64,000 bases of DNA from Siphonodentalium dalli (lineage: Eukaryota; Mollusca; Scaphopoda; Gadilida; Siphonodentaliidae), in NCBI GenBank assembly GCA_032622095.1, contig CP136067.1:97392707-97456706 (forward strand). Reading direction: 5' to 3'. Under the pieces are notes generated by a model that ran no database searches, was not told the DNA's origin, and saw only the letters and a program-made list of their open reading frames with translations. Positions 9,097 to 20,281 of the stretch are shown here, one piece after another; position 1 is the stretch's first letter; every line of letters begins with the position of its first letter. The position numbers were made by a program, and so were the translations under genes.

Positions 9097-12000
9097 ATGT
9101 CAATTAAGATAGGAGCAGTGAACTGCAGGGGACTTGGGTCAGACAATACTAAAAGAAGAGATATATTCAATATTTTTAGACAAAAGTATGATATTAGCAT
9201 CTTCATTGATACCCATGCCACAAAAAAATGTGAGCGTATCTGGAGAAATGAATGGGGAAACGAAATGAAATTTGCATCCTTCAGTAGTAATAGCAGAGGC
9301 ATTGCGATTGGGTTCAAAAGCTCCTTTGAATATAAAATTCATAATTGCATCTCGGAGGAAAATGGAAATTATCTTATAATAGATATAACAATTAAAAATC
9401 AAAGACTTTCACTAGTAGCAATATATGGTCCGAATAAAGATAATATAATTTTTTTTGAGAAAGTGAAAGAAAAGGTTATAGAACTCGGCAACTTATCTAC
9501 TATCTGGGTGGGGGATTGGAATGTTGTGCAAAATTTTGAAAAAGATACATATAAATATAAGAAATTTAACAACCCAAAAAATCATGAAGAAGTGGGAAAA
9601 ATAATTAAAGAACTAGATTTAATAGACATATGGAGGAAACATAATCCGGATAAAAAAAGATATACATGGTATGGTCCAAATAAAAAATGTAGCAGACTTG
9701 ACTATTTCCTTATATCAAATGATTTAGAACCTTTGGTCACATCCGTCAATATTGAAACAAAATATAGATCTGATCACGCATCAATAAATATTGAACTTGC
9801 ATTTGAAAAACAAACGAGAGGAAATGGAACGTGGAAATTTAACAATTCTCTTCTAAGAGAGGCACATTATGTGCAACAGGTAAAAGAAATAATAATAAAG
9901 ACAGTAGATCAATACACAGTAACAGGATACAAAATAAAGGAATCAAAATACAACATAGATGATCAAATGCTGTGGGAAATGATAAAGTTAAATATAAGAG
10001 GGAAAACAATAGCATATTGTTCAAATAGAAAGAAAAATATTATCCAAAAGCAAAGAGAACTAGAACAAAAGATAGAACAAAATCAAAAACTATTTGATGA
10101 AACAAAAATGGAAAAGTACCAAAAAGAGGGAGAAGTGTTAGAAAATGAGTTATATACCTTAAGACAAACTCATGTAAAGGGACTGATGATTAGGGCTAAA
10201 GCACAATGGTATGCAGAAGGGGAAAAGAATACAAAATACTTTGCATATTTAGAAAAAAGAAACTACACGGAAAAACTTATCCCAAAAATAATACGCGAAG
10301 ATGGTACTTCTACATCCGACATAGAAGAAATTTTGGAAGCACAAAGAAATTTTTATAGTGCTTTATACAGTGAAAATGAAGAAAAAAATATAAAGTGTAA
10401 TGAAACAAGCTATAACCAATTTATGGATTCTAAAAACCCTTTTCTGGGTAACAAATCCTGTGATGAGACAAAAGCATGTGAAGGACTTATAACAAACATA
10501 GAATTAGTAAACGCCTTGAAAATGTCAAAATACAACAAATCACCTGGGATAGATGGTTTTACAGCCGAGTTCTATAAATTTTTCTGGAACGATATCTCAA
10601 GTTATCTGTTGAACTCTATAAATGATGCATTTAAAAAAGGACATATGTCAATATCGCAATGCCAAGGAGTGATAACCTGCTTACCTAAGCCAGGAAAAGA
10701 CAAATCATATATTAAAAATCTTAGGCCTATCACTCTTTTGAATGTAGACTATAAACTGGCTTCAGCAGTAATTGCTAATAGAATAAAAACACAAATTAAA
10801 ACAATGATAAGTGATACACAAAAAGGGTTCCTGAAAGGAAGATATATAGGGGAATGTACACGCTTAACCTATGATTTGATAATAGACTGCCAAGAACAAA
10901 ATATCCCTGGTTTAATTCTACTATTAGATTATGAAAAAGCTTTTGATTCAATAAAATGGAAATTCATTCAGAAAACCTTAGAATTTTTCGGTTTTGGGAA
11001 AAATATATGCAAATGGGTGACAACATTATACAATAAAACAAACAGTCTTGTTATCAATAACGGACATTTGTCACAGCAATTTAACCTCCAAAAGGGAGTT
11101 AGACAGGGAGATCCTTTGTCTCCCTATCTATTTATTCTTTGTATTGAATTATTTTCGGCAGCTTTAAAATATGATAATAATATAAAAGGGATAACAATTA
11201 ACGATAAAGAAGTTAAAATAAGTCAGTATGCTGACGATTCAGTAATATGGCTAGATGGTAGTGAATCATCACTCAAAGGGGCAATTGATCTCATTAACGC
11301 GTTTGAAAAAATATCAGGCTTAAGGGCAAACTTTGAAAAAACTGAAGCTATATGGTTTGGATCCAAAAGAGGATGCACACAAACCTTAAAGAATAACACT
11401 AAAATAAAGTGGAACTACCAGGGAAAGTTTAAAACACTGGGGATTTTGTTTGACTTAGAAGATCCTCTTCTTGTATCTGAAAATTGGAATGAAAAGAAAA
11501 ATAAAATGGAAAACATTTTAAAACATTGGGCATTGAGGACACTGTCTCACATTGGAAAAACTACTGTGATAAAAATGCTAATTTTACCAATTATTATACA
11601 AATCTTGACTGTTTTACCAGAACCACCTGCACACATATTGAAGGAAATGCAGGGCTTGCTGTTTCAGTTTTTTTGGAATGGAAAAAGAGATAAAATTAAG
11701 AGAGACACACTAGTCCAAAATATTGAAAATGGTGGACTAAAAATTCCAGATATTAAAAGCTTTTCAAAATCCTTAAAAATAACATGGCTTAGAAAATTCC
11801 TAGATCCCTTTAACTATTCAGATTGGAAAATCATTTTAATAGATAAATTGCATATATATGGAGGCTCAGCTCTTCTAAATTTAAATAAAGCCAGTCTGAT
11901 GAGAATTGCTAAGCGATTCAATCCATTCTGGAGAGATGTCTTAATAGCTTATGCAACATTATCCACAGACCCAAATACAGAAGTAGAATATAAGAAACAG

Positions 12001-12915
12001 CCACTCTTCCATAACTTACACATTCAGAGAGAAAAAAAACCTTTAATTTATAAAAACTGGATAGAAAAACAAATATTGCATATTAATGATATTTTGCGGG
12101 AAGATGGTTCTTTTATGGACACTGGAGAAATTCTATCAAAATATGACCTTAAAGTTAACTACTTAACTTTACAAGGAGTAATATCCTCTATTCCTTTAAA
12201 TTGGAAAAAAGAAATAAAGGCCTCACAAAACAAATTGACTAAAAGCTCTAGAATTGATTTAGTTGAAAATATAATTCATGAAAAGAATTTGAACAACCAT
12301 CTGTACTGGAAAATTGTAACTCTTGTCATTCCAAATAAACCAAGCGCTCAGGTAGGATGGGAGCATAAACTAAAACTAGAAACAAACGAAATTCACTGGG
12401 ATTCAATATATAAGCAAACATTTAAAACAACGAAAAACACGAAACTGCAAGCCTTTCAATTCCAAATAAATCACAACACTTTAGTTACAAATGTCTTCCT
12501 TGAAAAATGTAAGATTATAGCATCAAAATTGTGCACACTCTGTGGAAAAGAAAATGAAACTATAGAACATTTGTTGGTTACCTGTCATCAGAGCAAAACT
12601 CTTTGGGAAGAAATTTCAAAAACAATGTATACCAAATGTAACATCAAAATGCCAACAAAGATTGAAGAATTACTTTTTGGAATAGATTCAGACTTTGTCA
12701 TGAGCACACTTGAAATTAACAATATTCTACTATTAATAAAACGATATATTTATGTGACAAGGTGCAATAAGACAAATCTATGCCAAAAAAAAGCAATACA
12801 ATTTGTTATACAAGAATACAATCTAGAAAAGCAGGCACTAAAATGGACTGATTCAACAAATAAAGCCTTTGATAATAAGTGGAACAGTGTCCTCAATTTA
12901 ATAAATGACCCTTGA
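9097..12915 (+). CDS. LINE ORF2: endonuclease / reverse transcriptase
   Basis: The 1272-residue enzyme nicks target DNA and reverse-transcribes LINE RNA in place. The N-terminal endonuclease has N9, an acidic D38 in the FIDTH motif where Glu is more usual, GDWN at D140/N142, SRLDYFLIS, and SDH at D226/H227. The RT domain has LPKPGKDKS and RPITLLN, the first catalytic Asp in DYEKAFDS (D611), RQGDPLSP (669-676) and YADD (711-714), all intact. The C-terminus has a CCHC-type motif, C1146-x2-C1149...H1158-x4-C1163. The order and the NGTWKFNNSLL segment after the endonuclease are typical of Tx1/L1-clade elements. No stop or frameshift interrupts it, so it may be active. Confidence 0.93.
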   Translation: MSIKIGAVNCRGLGSDNTKRRDIFNIFRQKYDISIFIDTHATKKCERIWRNEWGNEMKFASFSSNSRGIAIGFKSSFEYKIHNCISEENGNYLIIDITIKNQRLSLVAIYGPNKDNIIFFEKVKEKVIELGNLSTIWVGDWNVVQNFEKDTYKYKKFNNPKNHEEVGKIIKELDLIDIWRKHNPDKKRYTWYGPNKKCSRLDYFLISNDLEPLVTSVNIETKYRSDHASINIELAFEKQTRGNGTWKFNNSLLREAHYVQQVKEIIIKTVDQYTVTGYKIKESKYNIDDQMLWEMIKLNIRGKTIAYCSNRKKNIIQKQRELEQKIEQNQKLFDETKMEKYQKEGEVLENELYTLRQTHVKGLMIRAKAQWYAEGEKNTKYFAYLEKRNYTEKLIPKIIREDGTSTSDIEEILEAQRNFYSALYSENEEKNIKCNETSYNQFMDSKNPFLGNKSCDETKACEGLITNIELVNALKMSKYNKSPGIDGFTAEFYKFFWNDISSYLLNSINDAFKKGHMSISQCQGVITCLPKPGKDKSYIKNLRPITLLNVDYKLASAVIANRIKTQIKTMISDTQKGFLKGRYIGECTRLTYDLIIDCQEQNIPGLILLLDYEKAFDSIKWKFIQKTLEFFGFGKNICKWVTTLYNKTNSLVINNGHLSQQFNLQKGVRQGDPLSPYLFILCIELFSAALKYDNNIKGITINDKEVKISQYADDSVIWLDGSESSLKGAIDLINAFEKISGLRANFEKTEAIWFGSKRGCTQTLKNNTKIKWNYQGKFKTLGILFDLEDPLLVSENWNEKKNKMENILKHWALRTLSHIGKTTVIKMLILPIIIQILTVLPEPPAHILKEMQGLLFQFFWNGKRDKIKRDTLVQNIENGGLKIPDIKSFSKSLKITWLRKFLDPFNYSDWKIILIDKLHIYGGSALLNLNKASLMRIAKRFNPFWRDVLIAYATLSTDPNTEVEYKKQPLFHNLHIQREKKPLIYKNWIEKQILHINDILREDGSFMDTGEILSKYDLKVNYLTLQGVISSIPLNWKKEIKASQNKLTKSSRIDLVENIIHEKNLNNHLYWKIVTLVIPNKPSAQVGWEHKLKLETNEIHWDSIYKQTFKTTKNTKLQAFQFQINHNTLVTNVFLEKCKIIASKLCTLCGKENETIEHLLVTCHQSKTLWEEISKTMYTKCNIKMPTKIEELLFGIDSDFVMSTLEINNILLLIKRYIYVTRCNKTNLCQKKAIQFVIQEYNLEKQALKWTDSTNKAFDNKWNSVLNLINDP

Positions 12916-13252
12916 CCGGAAATTACTCTGGTAAAAAAATTAAATTTATAGATAAAAAAAATAAATTATTTTCAATTTTTAGACCGACCCTGCAGTATCA
13001 CGAAAACTGAATTAAAAAAAGAATAACTGTCAAAATGACACATTAGCAAGAAAAATGCTATAGATAATTTTATAAGACAGAACAAGAAAAAGGATAAGTT
13101 TCAAAAACAGAGATTATTCAAGTGTGCATGTGATAAAAAATATATTGTTATAAGAATTTATTTTTTCATGTTTAATGTATATTTATTATGTACAACTTTA
13201 ATATGTAATTGAGACAGACTATGAAAAATAAAAATAAATTATAAAAAAAAAA
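12916..13252 (+). other. LINE 3' UTR and A-rich tail
   Basis: About 340 bp of A-rich sequence follows the ORF2 stop. It contains AATAAA-like motifs near 13227-13240 and ends in a run of A's that merges with the target-site duplication. No conserved 3' stem was recognised by eye. Confidence 0.75.
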
Positions 13253-13266
13253 AACTAATATACCAC
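13253..13266 (+). repeat. LINE target-site duplication, 3' copy
   Basis: AACTAATATACCAC, identical to 7281-7294. Its leading A's are ambiguous with the poly-A tail, so the duplication could be a base or two shorter. Confidence 0.9.
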
Positions 13267-15030
13267 ACCTTGCAAATGATATCAGGGTAGATTTAGCAAA
13301 ATCTGTTGAATTTTGGTATACATGTATAACAGTCATCTTGTCATCCAACCTGTATTAAGTGGATGAATATGATGAAAAATGATCATTGTATCTATATATT
13401 ATGGTCTCTCTCACTTCATTTGCAAAGTTCTGATCGTTCCCTTTAAAACGTTGCCATAATCCAAAAAAACGTTTGCAGCCAAATTCCATACTGCTTCCTT
13501 TAAAATGAATTTGTTATCCTCAGTAAGGTACTGGGACCACCATAATAGTATATATATTTGTCACGATACTAAATAGTATGCCTATTAACAAAATAAGTCA
13601 CAGTTTGCGACCTTTAAGAAACATCAAATAATATAGTGTTCTACATATGTGAAAAATTTACTTTTTTCTATAAATTTTTATTGCATATCTGAAAACCACC
13701 ATTAAGACAGTTCCGAAACAACAAACACCCCTGATACTAACCGTAGTACGTAGTTACATTTACTTAAAAACATGGTCCAAGCTCGCTAACAGTGAATTTT
13801 AGCCGATTGTATTGTCAAGTTTAGTGAGAGATAATTAATAATATTCATAATGTATGTGTATGTTACGATTCGAAGCATGTATACATCGCAGATAAGCCAA
13901 TATTATTCACCATTATTGGGAGCAATATCTATCTTTTAAAATGTTGATGGCCATTTTGAGCCAAAGTTAACAGTTTGCTTATAATGAGATGAAACGTTCA
14001 TAGGCAATGGCATGCATAACTTACATCGCCCAGTATTGAACTATGACTGAAATCCCAATGGCGATATTTGGTAAAATTTGATACTGCGTTCTGTAAAATC
14101 GGCCTGTTTGTGAATCGGAAATGGGTGTGACCCACATAATGACATAACTCATTGTTCCAGTGATCTGTTACTAAACAATAATTACATCCACTTCATTCTC
14201 TATAGTAAATTCCCGTTGAGTTTATGAAAGCTAATGTAATTATGTCGCATAATTACATTAGGTCGAGATTTTATCAGTGCAGCCAAAACGACCGAAGAAT
14301 ACCAGCGCAATGATATTTGTAGTCCGTTGCATAGTAACCAGAGACGCTACTTTCTTTGCACTCGTTTGCCGAACACTTTTATTTCACGAACGGCATTAAA
14401 GCCGACAAAAGAATAGTAAATAAATATCCAAATGAAGACAATGCCCTAATGAATTAAACATTTCCAAGCTGTACACAAATAATAAATGTTGTCGTATTTG
14501 CAACGTTTTATAACGAAATGCAACTTACACAGTTTTGTTTTCGTTTCATTTATAATTTAATTACATTTTCACATCGCATAGGCATTGCCATTATGATTTT
14601 GAAAGACCACAGATCTTGGAACTTGATAAATAACTGCCATAATTAGGCTAATTAGCAATGTTTTGGTCATAATGCTGGGCCAAAACATTGCTAATTAAGG
14701 CAGTTATTAATTAAGTTCCAAACTCCTATGATATTGGTAAGACCGTCACAAGTGCATGCATGTTACCATACATTATAATTTTTTAGGCACAACATGTTAA
14801 CAATTTATATATATACTATGATGAAATTTTTAATTATTGTTTACAAACATTCCCAAACATTGTACCCAGTCCCCGTGAGAAAACCGCAGCAGATTTTTTC
14901 CCATTCATCTCCGTGTAGCGGTATACAAACCTTTACGTGATTTCTGAGATTCCAGAGACTGCCCCTACACTACTGGCTACAGCGCCAGAGGACCCTTCGC
15001 ACTTGCAAAGTCCCTGTTAAAAAATGCAGC
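13267..15030. repeat. Right inverted-repeat arm, distal part
   Basis: Reverse complement of about 1918-3662. It includes the second copy of the hairpin (14616-14721) and of the palindrome CTAATGTAATTATG/CATAATTACATTAG. A ~19-bp indel distinguishes the arms near 14125. Identity with the left arm stops at 15030 in the middle of a tandem-repeat unit. Confidence 0.85.
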
Positions 15031-15620
15031 ATGTTTCTTCACCTCGTTTCAGTGTAATGATATGTTACGTAGTGTTACTGGTACATTTTACAAATGATAT
15101 GAAGTCCCCATGAGAAAACAGCAGCATACTTTTAAAACTCATCTCAATGCAACGATATGTTACGAATGATTTCTGAGATCCACAGAGACCGCTCGTACGA
15201 GTCGTAGACAGTTGTTACAAATGATATAAAGTCCGTGTGAGGAAACCGCAGTTTATTTTTTCAACTCGTCTGAGTGTAGCGATAAGTTATGTTACAAAGT
15301 GTTACGAAGCGTTACGTTATATGATTTCTGATATCGACATAGACCGCTCATTGATGGGTGTATACAAATGATGTAAAGTCCCTGTGAGAAAACCGAGGCT
15401 ATTTCTTCAACTCGTCTCAGTGTAGTTACGAAGGTTTACGTGATTTATGAGATTCCACAGATCGATGTACCGCTTGTAGACGGTTGTTCAAATTATTGTT
15501 CAATACAAATGCTACAAATCCCCGTGAGATCACAGCAGAATTTTCTTCACCCCATCGCAGTGTAGCAATATGTTATTGTTAGAATGTGCACGAACAAATG
15601 AATGACAAATTGCGGAACAT
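14868..15620. repeat. Degenerate tandem array, ~95-148 bp units, 6 copies
   Basis: Units contain a GTCCCCGTGAGAAAACCGCAG-like block followed by TTTTTCAACTCGTCTCAGTGTAGCGATATG and often GATTTCTGAGATTCCACAGA. Starts lie near 14868, 15008, 15103, 15228, 15376 and 15511. The first one and a half copies belong to the inverted arm; the rest are only here. No coding content. Confidence 0.75.
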
Positions 15621-18259
15621 TCTGATTTTGTGATTTCTGAGATTCCTCAGAAACTGGTCATATTCATGTATGGACACAAGTGTTTTTAATAATCACTTTA
15701 AATTTTACCAACTATATTAGTGTTTGATTAAATAAATCATCTTAAAATTTCTAAAATACCATGATAGTTTATTCTACTGAAAACTTGTTTGTTTCCTAAC
15801 TGTGGAGCGAAAAATCGAAATAGAAAAATATTTGGCTCAATGCCGACATATAGGATAATTCCTGTAAGAAAATGTTCACTAAACTTATTAATTATCGCCT
15901 ATACATATGCTGAATAACAAACTCTTATAAATCGCTTCGCGATTCATAGGTTTGTGATTCGCCAGGAGCCTTTAGACTGTGTAATTACATTAGGAAACCG
16001 AGATTATTCCTTAATTAAACATACAAAATAGAGCCAGAATTCTCCACTAGTTACAAACAGCAGAAACTGATATGAAAATATCAGTGAAAAATAAAATTGT
16101 CCTGTTCCGGTATAATAATTCGGATCAAACTGACTTAGTGCCTCGTCTGAAAAAAAACGGCGGCCAAAGTTGGCGCCATCTTGTTTGGTGTCAACGCGCC
16201 CACTTGTTATGTTAAAATTTGTTAAAAGTTGAGGGACATAACAATGAAGAAACTAAGTTAGGTGAAGTGAAGTCATGGCGTACATGGGTACACTAGGATA
16301 TCACCTCCCGGACAAAATTTAATAGCGAATTTCTTAAGTTTTAGGGGAGGGGTCAAACTACCCCTTTTTGTCTGAAAATGCTGCTGAAATCCGCTTCTGA
16401 AGTTGGTTTCTATGTTTAGTATATATCAAAGAATTTCAATTTCAAGGACTTACGCGAAAGTTCGAATAAAAGTGATTTTTTACGTTTTGTGGGTTTCTGT
16501 CAAAATACCCCTTCTTATCTGAAAATACTGCCATAGGTTATGTTTTTATGACCAGTGTAGTACCTAGGTATAATTATAGCAGATTTTGTGCTGGTACTCG
16601 AAAGTTCGTTTAAATGTGATTTTTTGTGGGCCACTGCCCCCTTTATGCTGTAATTGCGGAACTTAAGAATTGGGCTTGTGGCGTTAACCCGGTCCTCCCG
16701 ATAATTCAGGCACATCAAACCTTTCGTACTCAGTAGTTCAAATAAAACTGTCTGGGCTCCTCGACTAGAACTTAGTGTATGGCGAAACATTGAAACACTT
16801 CAAGAAGAGGCCGGACATACATTGGGCAGGTCAAGTAGACTAAATTTCCAAACTGAATTGCAGACCAACTTAACGAATGCTCAAACAGATAGCAAATCCC
16901 AAAACATATAAATCAATATTACTGGAATTGATGTTATATTGCGGCAACAAAAGAAGGCAGCGTGGACTGAAAGCTTCTTTAACCATAATTAAGAGTTGGG
17001 GCATCTCCCGATGTTCCTTACTTGAAAGCGTTAGCGATTGATTTTTTAATGTATACTTGTAGTTAATGGAACGCCCATGGCAAATCGTTAGAAACCGCAG
17101 CGTGAAGTTGCACGACAAAGTCACTCCATACGCCTATATACTGTACACGATAGACCATATTGTCATCGTAGGACTCAAACGCTGGCCAAAGTTTGGATGG
17201 AATTACATGTAGGTTAACTGAAAGGTATAATAGCATACCGTGGCACTGTGAGTTCACAATTATGTAGGACCTTTCATAGGTAAGGTAAGATATGTAGTAT
17301 CCTTTTTTCCAACATCCGTATTACGTTAGATAACGTATGTACCGACGACAATGATATGTACCTGTTCAAACAGCGGGGAGGTCGCGAAACAATGTCAGGA
17401 CACAAGGTGTGTGGGTAGGTCTGAGCGACGATCGCAGAATTTTGCAATGCCATGTAAAGTTTGTTTTCCAAATCCATTTTTAAAGAAATATTACGACTAC
17501 TCAAATTATTTTATATGTTCAGGCTTATAAACTGGACCAAAATGGAGCATTAATCAAGGGAAGACTCCTAGTTTCCATACTTAGCCAAAATTTGTTCTCT
17601 TATAACACGATATAATGGGGTGGGTCCTGCTTTTTACGAGGAAAAAATTGCACTGGAAAAAAAAACAATTCCATCAGTTCCCACAGGTTTCCTTTGTTCT
17701 TTTTTACCTTCAAGGAACCACACGATGCCAATATCAGTTCATTTAATTCGTCTGGTGCTTTAAATTGTATGAATATTCGAAGATATACAGATTTACTGTA
17801 TCCATTGTATGACGTTCATCATTTGGAAGATTGGACCTCGGATCTCTGGGACCTACCAATATAGTGAAAAGCTGAGTGATTTAACATAACATTCTAATTA
17901 TTAAAAAAACAAGTATTCATCTTTGCGATGTTAACATTTTATTTCGGAATTACCGTTTCTGCCACAGGGGATTGTAATGCGTTCCACTGCCCCTTCCCGC
18001 CCAAATATGCACTTCCTTGCGTCGTCCTTGTAAACATAACTGCTTTGCATCATGGGTAGTATACATGCATCTCATATTATATATACTAGTAGTTATGGCA
18101 GTGCAAGTTGCACGTTACAAGCCACTGTGTTCTACCATGTTCATCGAATACATGTATTTTGTCTGTGTTTTCTTCAATTACATGATATTGGTTAATGGAA
18201 CAGACTGCATATAGAAAATTAGATAAGTAAAACAGAAACTGGCCTACAATTTGGTCATC
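15621..18259. other. Intergenic, no gene recognised
   Basis: AT-rich sequence with scattered short open frames of 60-90 codons and no domain character. I found no strong repeat or RNA gene by eye. The segment 16150-16210 is locally GC-rich (GGCGGCCAAAGTTGGCGCC) and looks like a repeat fragment. Confidence 0.5.
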
Positions 18260-18450
18260 TTGTCGATGCTTGTCACCCTCAAGATCATATTATTTGGCAT
18301 ATATAAAATATATTTGAGGTTTAATGTAGTGATTGTGAAAAATTTCTATATAGGTAACGGCTATATGGTTGATTATATGTAATATGTTTTGTATAATGTG
18401 CGCTTGGTGAGAAAGGATGTGAAACATTTTGAAATCAGACGTGCTAATTA
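18260..18450 (+). repeat. Dispersed ~190-bp repeat, copy 1
   Basis: This segment (CCCTCAAGAT..., GTGATTGTGAAAA..., TATATAGGTAA..., GGTGAGAAAGGATGTGAAA) is matched by 21305-21490 in the same orientation at roughly 75% by eye. Each copy is followed within about 150 bp by a different tandem array. Confidence 0.65.
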
Positions 18451-18484
18451 GTAATTAATACACTATGGGGTTTTGTTTGCGAGA

Positions 18485-18780
18485 ATTGACGTCATACCCC
18501 CATATAGTTAGTCAAGTAACAGGAAACCGCGCCCCCATACTATAGCTCCAGAATTAGACATGTATACATCATACCCCGTAGAAAGTCACGTAATAGGAAA
18601 CCGCGTCCTCCATAGTATACCTACCCCCAGAGTTAAAATGTATACGTCAAACCACCAGAGTTATGGCCGTGTTAACCGCGTCCCCCATAGTATATATATG
18701 ATGTGTATGTTTTTAAATACTTTTGTGTATACGTCATACCCCATAGTTATAGCCATGTAAACCGCGTACCACTGGTACGC
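18485..18780. repeat. Tandem repeat, ~60-80 bp unit, 4 copies
   Basis: Units carry a TATACGTCATACCCCATAG block and an AACCGCGTCCCCCATAGTAT block, at about 18488, 18565, 18640 and 18730. Copies are diverged and partly truncated. Confidence 0.7.
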
Positions 18781-18819
18781 ATATAATTGTTAGCGATATG
18801 TCTGGAATTTCCTTATAGG

Positions 18820-19215
18820 GACTAAATGCACTCGCGGCGTGTGAATGTTAAAGAGACAAAATGCACTCGCGATGTGTGCATGTTAAAGGACACACGACAC
18901 TCTCAGTGTGAATGCACTCGTGGTGTGAATGTTAAAGAGACACATTGCTCTCACGGTGAGTGAGTGTTAAAGAGACGCAATGCAGACACGGTGAGTGAAT
19001 GTTAAAAAACACACGACATTCTCGGTGTACAAATGTTAAAGGGTGGCAAGGCACTCACGGTGGGTGAATGTTAAAAGGAAAGCATGACACTTTTGGTTTG
19101 CGAATGTTAAAGGGACGCACGTCACTCACTGTGTGTGAAAGTTAAAAGGACAATAGACACTCGCTGTGGGTAAATGCTAAAGGGACACAATGCACTCGCC
19201 ATGGGTGAAAGACGA
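18820..19215. repeat. Minisatellite, ~38-bp unit, about 10 copies
   Basis: The consensus is roughly GTTAAAGGGACACAATGCAC followed by TCGCGGTGTGTGAAT. Units run head to tail with small indels and no unique spacers between them. This is a simple minisatellite rather than a CRISPR-type array. Confidence 0.8.
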
Positions 19216-20122
19216 AACAAAATCTTAAACTTAACAGTTAAAAAAAAAAAATGCTTTTTCAAAAATAATAATAATAAAAACAAATTAAAGAAATATTTAA
19301 AATTTAAAAAAATGAACTGCTAAGTTTATTACAAAATGACTGGAAAATACAGACTCAAAGCTACTTATTGGTGACATCTCGCTAAATGACAATATAAATA
19401 GAAAGTTATTCAATTTTGTTCGAACTTACATAGCTTCAACTTGCCGCTTTGCCATCAGTGAATAGGCTGCATTACTGTTAAAGTAACACAGACTGCAACA
19501 GACACCCCAGACGCACAGTGATGGAACCAACACAATCATGAATATACATCTGTTATATCATAATTACATATAAATTGTATACTACGTTTTATACATGTGG
19601 ATCGTACCTTACATTATACTTATGTAAATAACATGTCCTTTATGTTATTGTCCGCAGCGAGACCAAGATAAGTTTTGTAACCTGTGCCTCAATCCCCTGT
19701 ATTTAATTCTGGATGCAAATAAAATATGCCAACGTTAAAAAATTCAACCATTATAGTATCGATTACCATCAACAATTGCTTGACCATACATTCAACCGCG
19801 CCGAAATATAAATGATCAATATTCCGTTTGAAATTGAAATAAGTTTATCGTCTAACTGCGAAATCGCTTGAGTGACAATGTTTGAATTATGGTGCTCGCT
19901 GTTATATCATGGGTCGAGAAATTGAGGGCTACTACTTAATCTTAAGCATGATAAATGCCTGCATAATATATGGGGTATATCATCGATGACGTTGCAGCTA
20001 AGATTAATAACACATATACATGGATAAGATATCCTTAGGTTATGATTATCATATATAATGGACACAATGCAATAACAAAAAGTGGTTGATAATTCGTTCT
20101 TATGTAACGACAAGACATCGAT
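19216..20122. other. Intergenic, no gene recognised
   Basis: AT-rich sequence with an A-rich stretch and short AAT microsatellite near 19230-19320. No convincing coding or RNA gene. Confidence 0.5.
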
Positions 20123-20281
20123 ATAATTAATCGATTCCTTAACAACAGCAGAATTATGGGTAACTTTTCAGGATTTAGTCGGAACCTAGAGCTTTCCGAT
20201 GAATGGCAACAGGCCATATTTCCGACTAAATCCTGAAAAGTTACCCATAATTCTGCTGTGGTTAAGGAGTCGATTAATTAT
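20123..20281. repeat. Long hairpin / MITE-like inverted repeat, 62-bp arms
   Basis: The arms 20123-20184 and 20220-20281 are reverse complements with only two mismatches over 62 bp. They start ATAATTAATCGATTCCTTAA and enclose a ~35-bp loop. Such near-perfect arms suggest a young or gene-converted foldback element. No coding content. Confidence 0.85.

Larger units (their letters stand above)
7295..13252 (+). mobile_element. Full-length Tx1/L1-clade LINE, both ORFs open
   Basis: A 5.96-kb non-LTR retrotransposon. It has a 5' UTR of about 223 bp, ORF1 (7518-8366), a 730-bp inter-ORF spacer, ORF2 (9097-12915), a 3' UTR of about 340 bp, and an A-rich tail. It is flanked by a 14-bp duplication of its target. 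ORF2 has an apurinic-type endonuclease, reverse transcriptase and C-terminal zinc motif in the order known for the L1/Tx1 group, and neither ORF is interrupted. It inserted into the right arm of the inverted repeat after that repeat formed, since the left arm retains the empty site. It is a recent and possibly still mobile copy. Confidence 0.92.

Noticed and set aside
9139-9402. Minus-strand frames within the LINE
   Set aside because: They are shadows of the strongly supported ORF2 endonuclease region.
1918-15030. Polinton/Maverick-type giant transposon
   Set aside because: Long inverted arms fit superficially, but there is no DNA polymerase B, integrase, protease or capsid gene; the only genes inside are a gag remnant and a nested LINE.
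16515-16790. 91-codon minus-strand open frame
   Set aside because: No recognisable features, no splice or promoter context, and no repeat of the frame elsewhere.
18820-19215. CRISPR-like array
   Set aside because: Units are contiguous and diverged with no unique spacers, and the context is eukaryotic.
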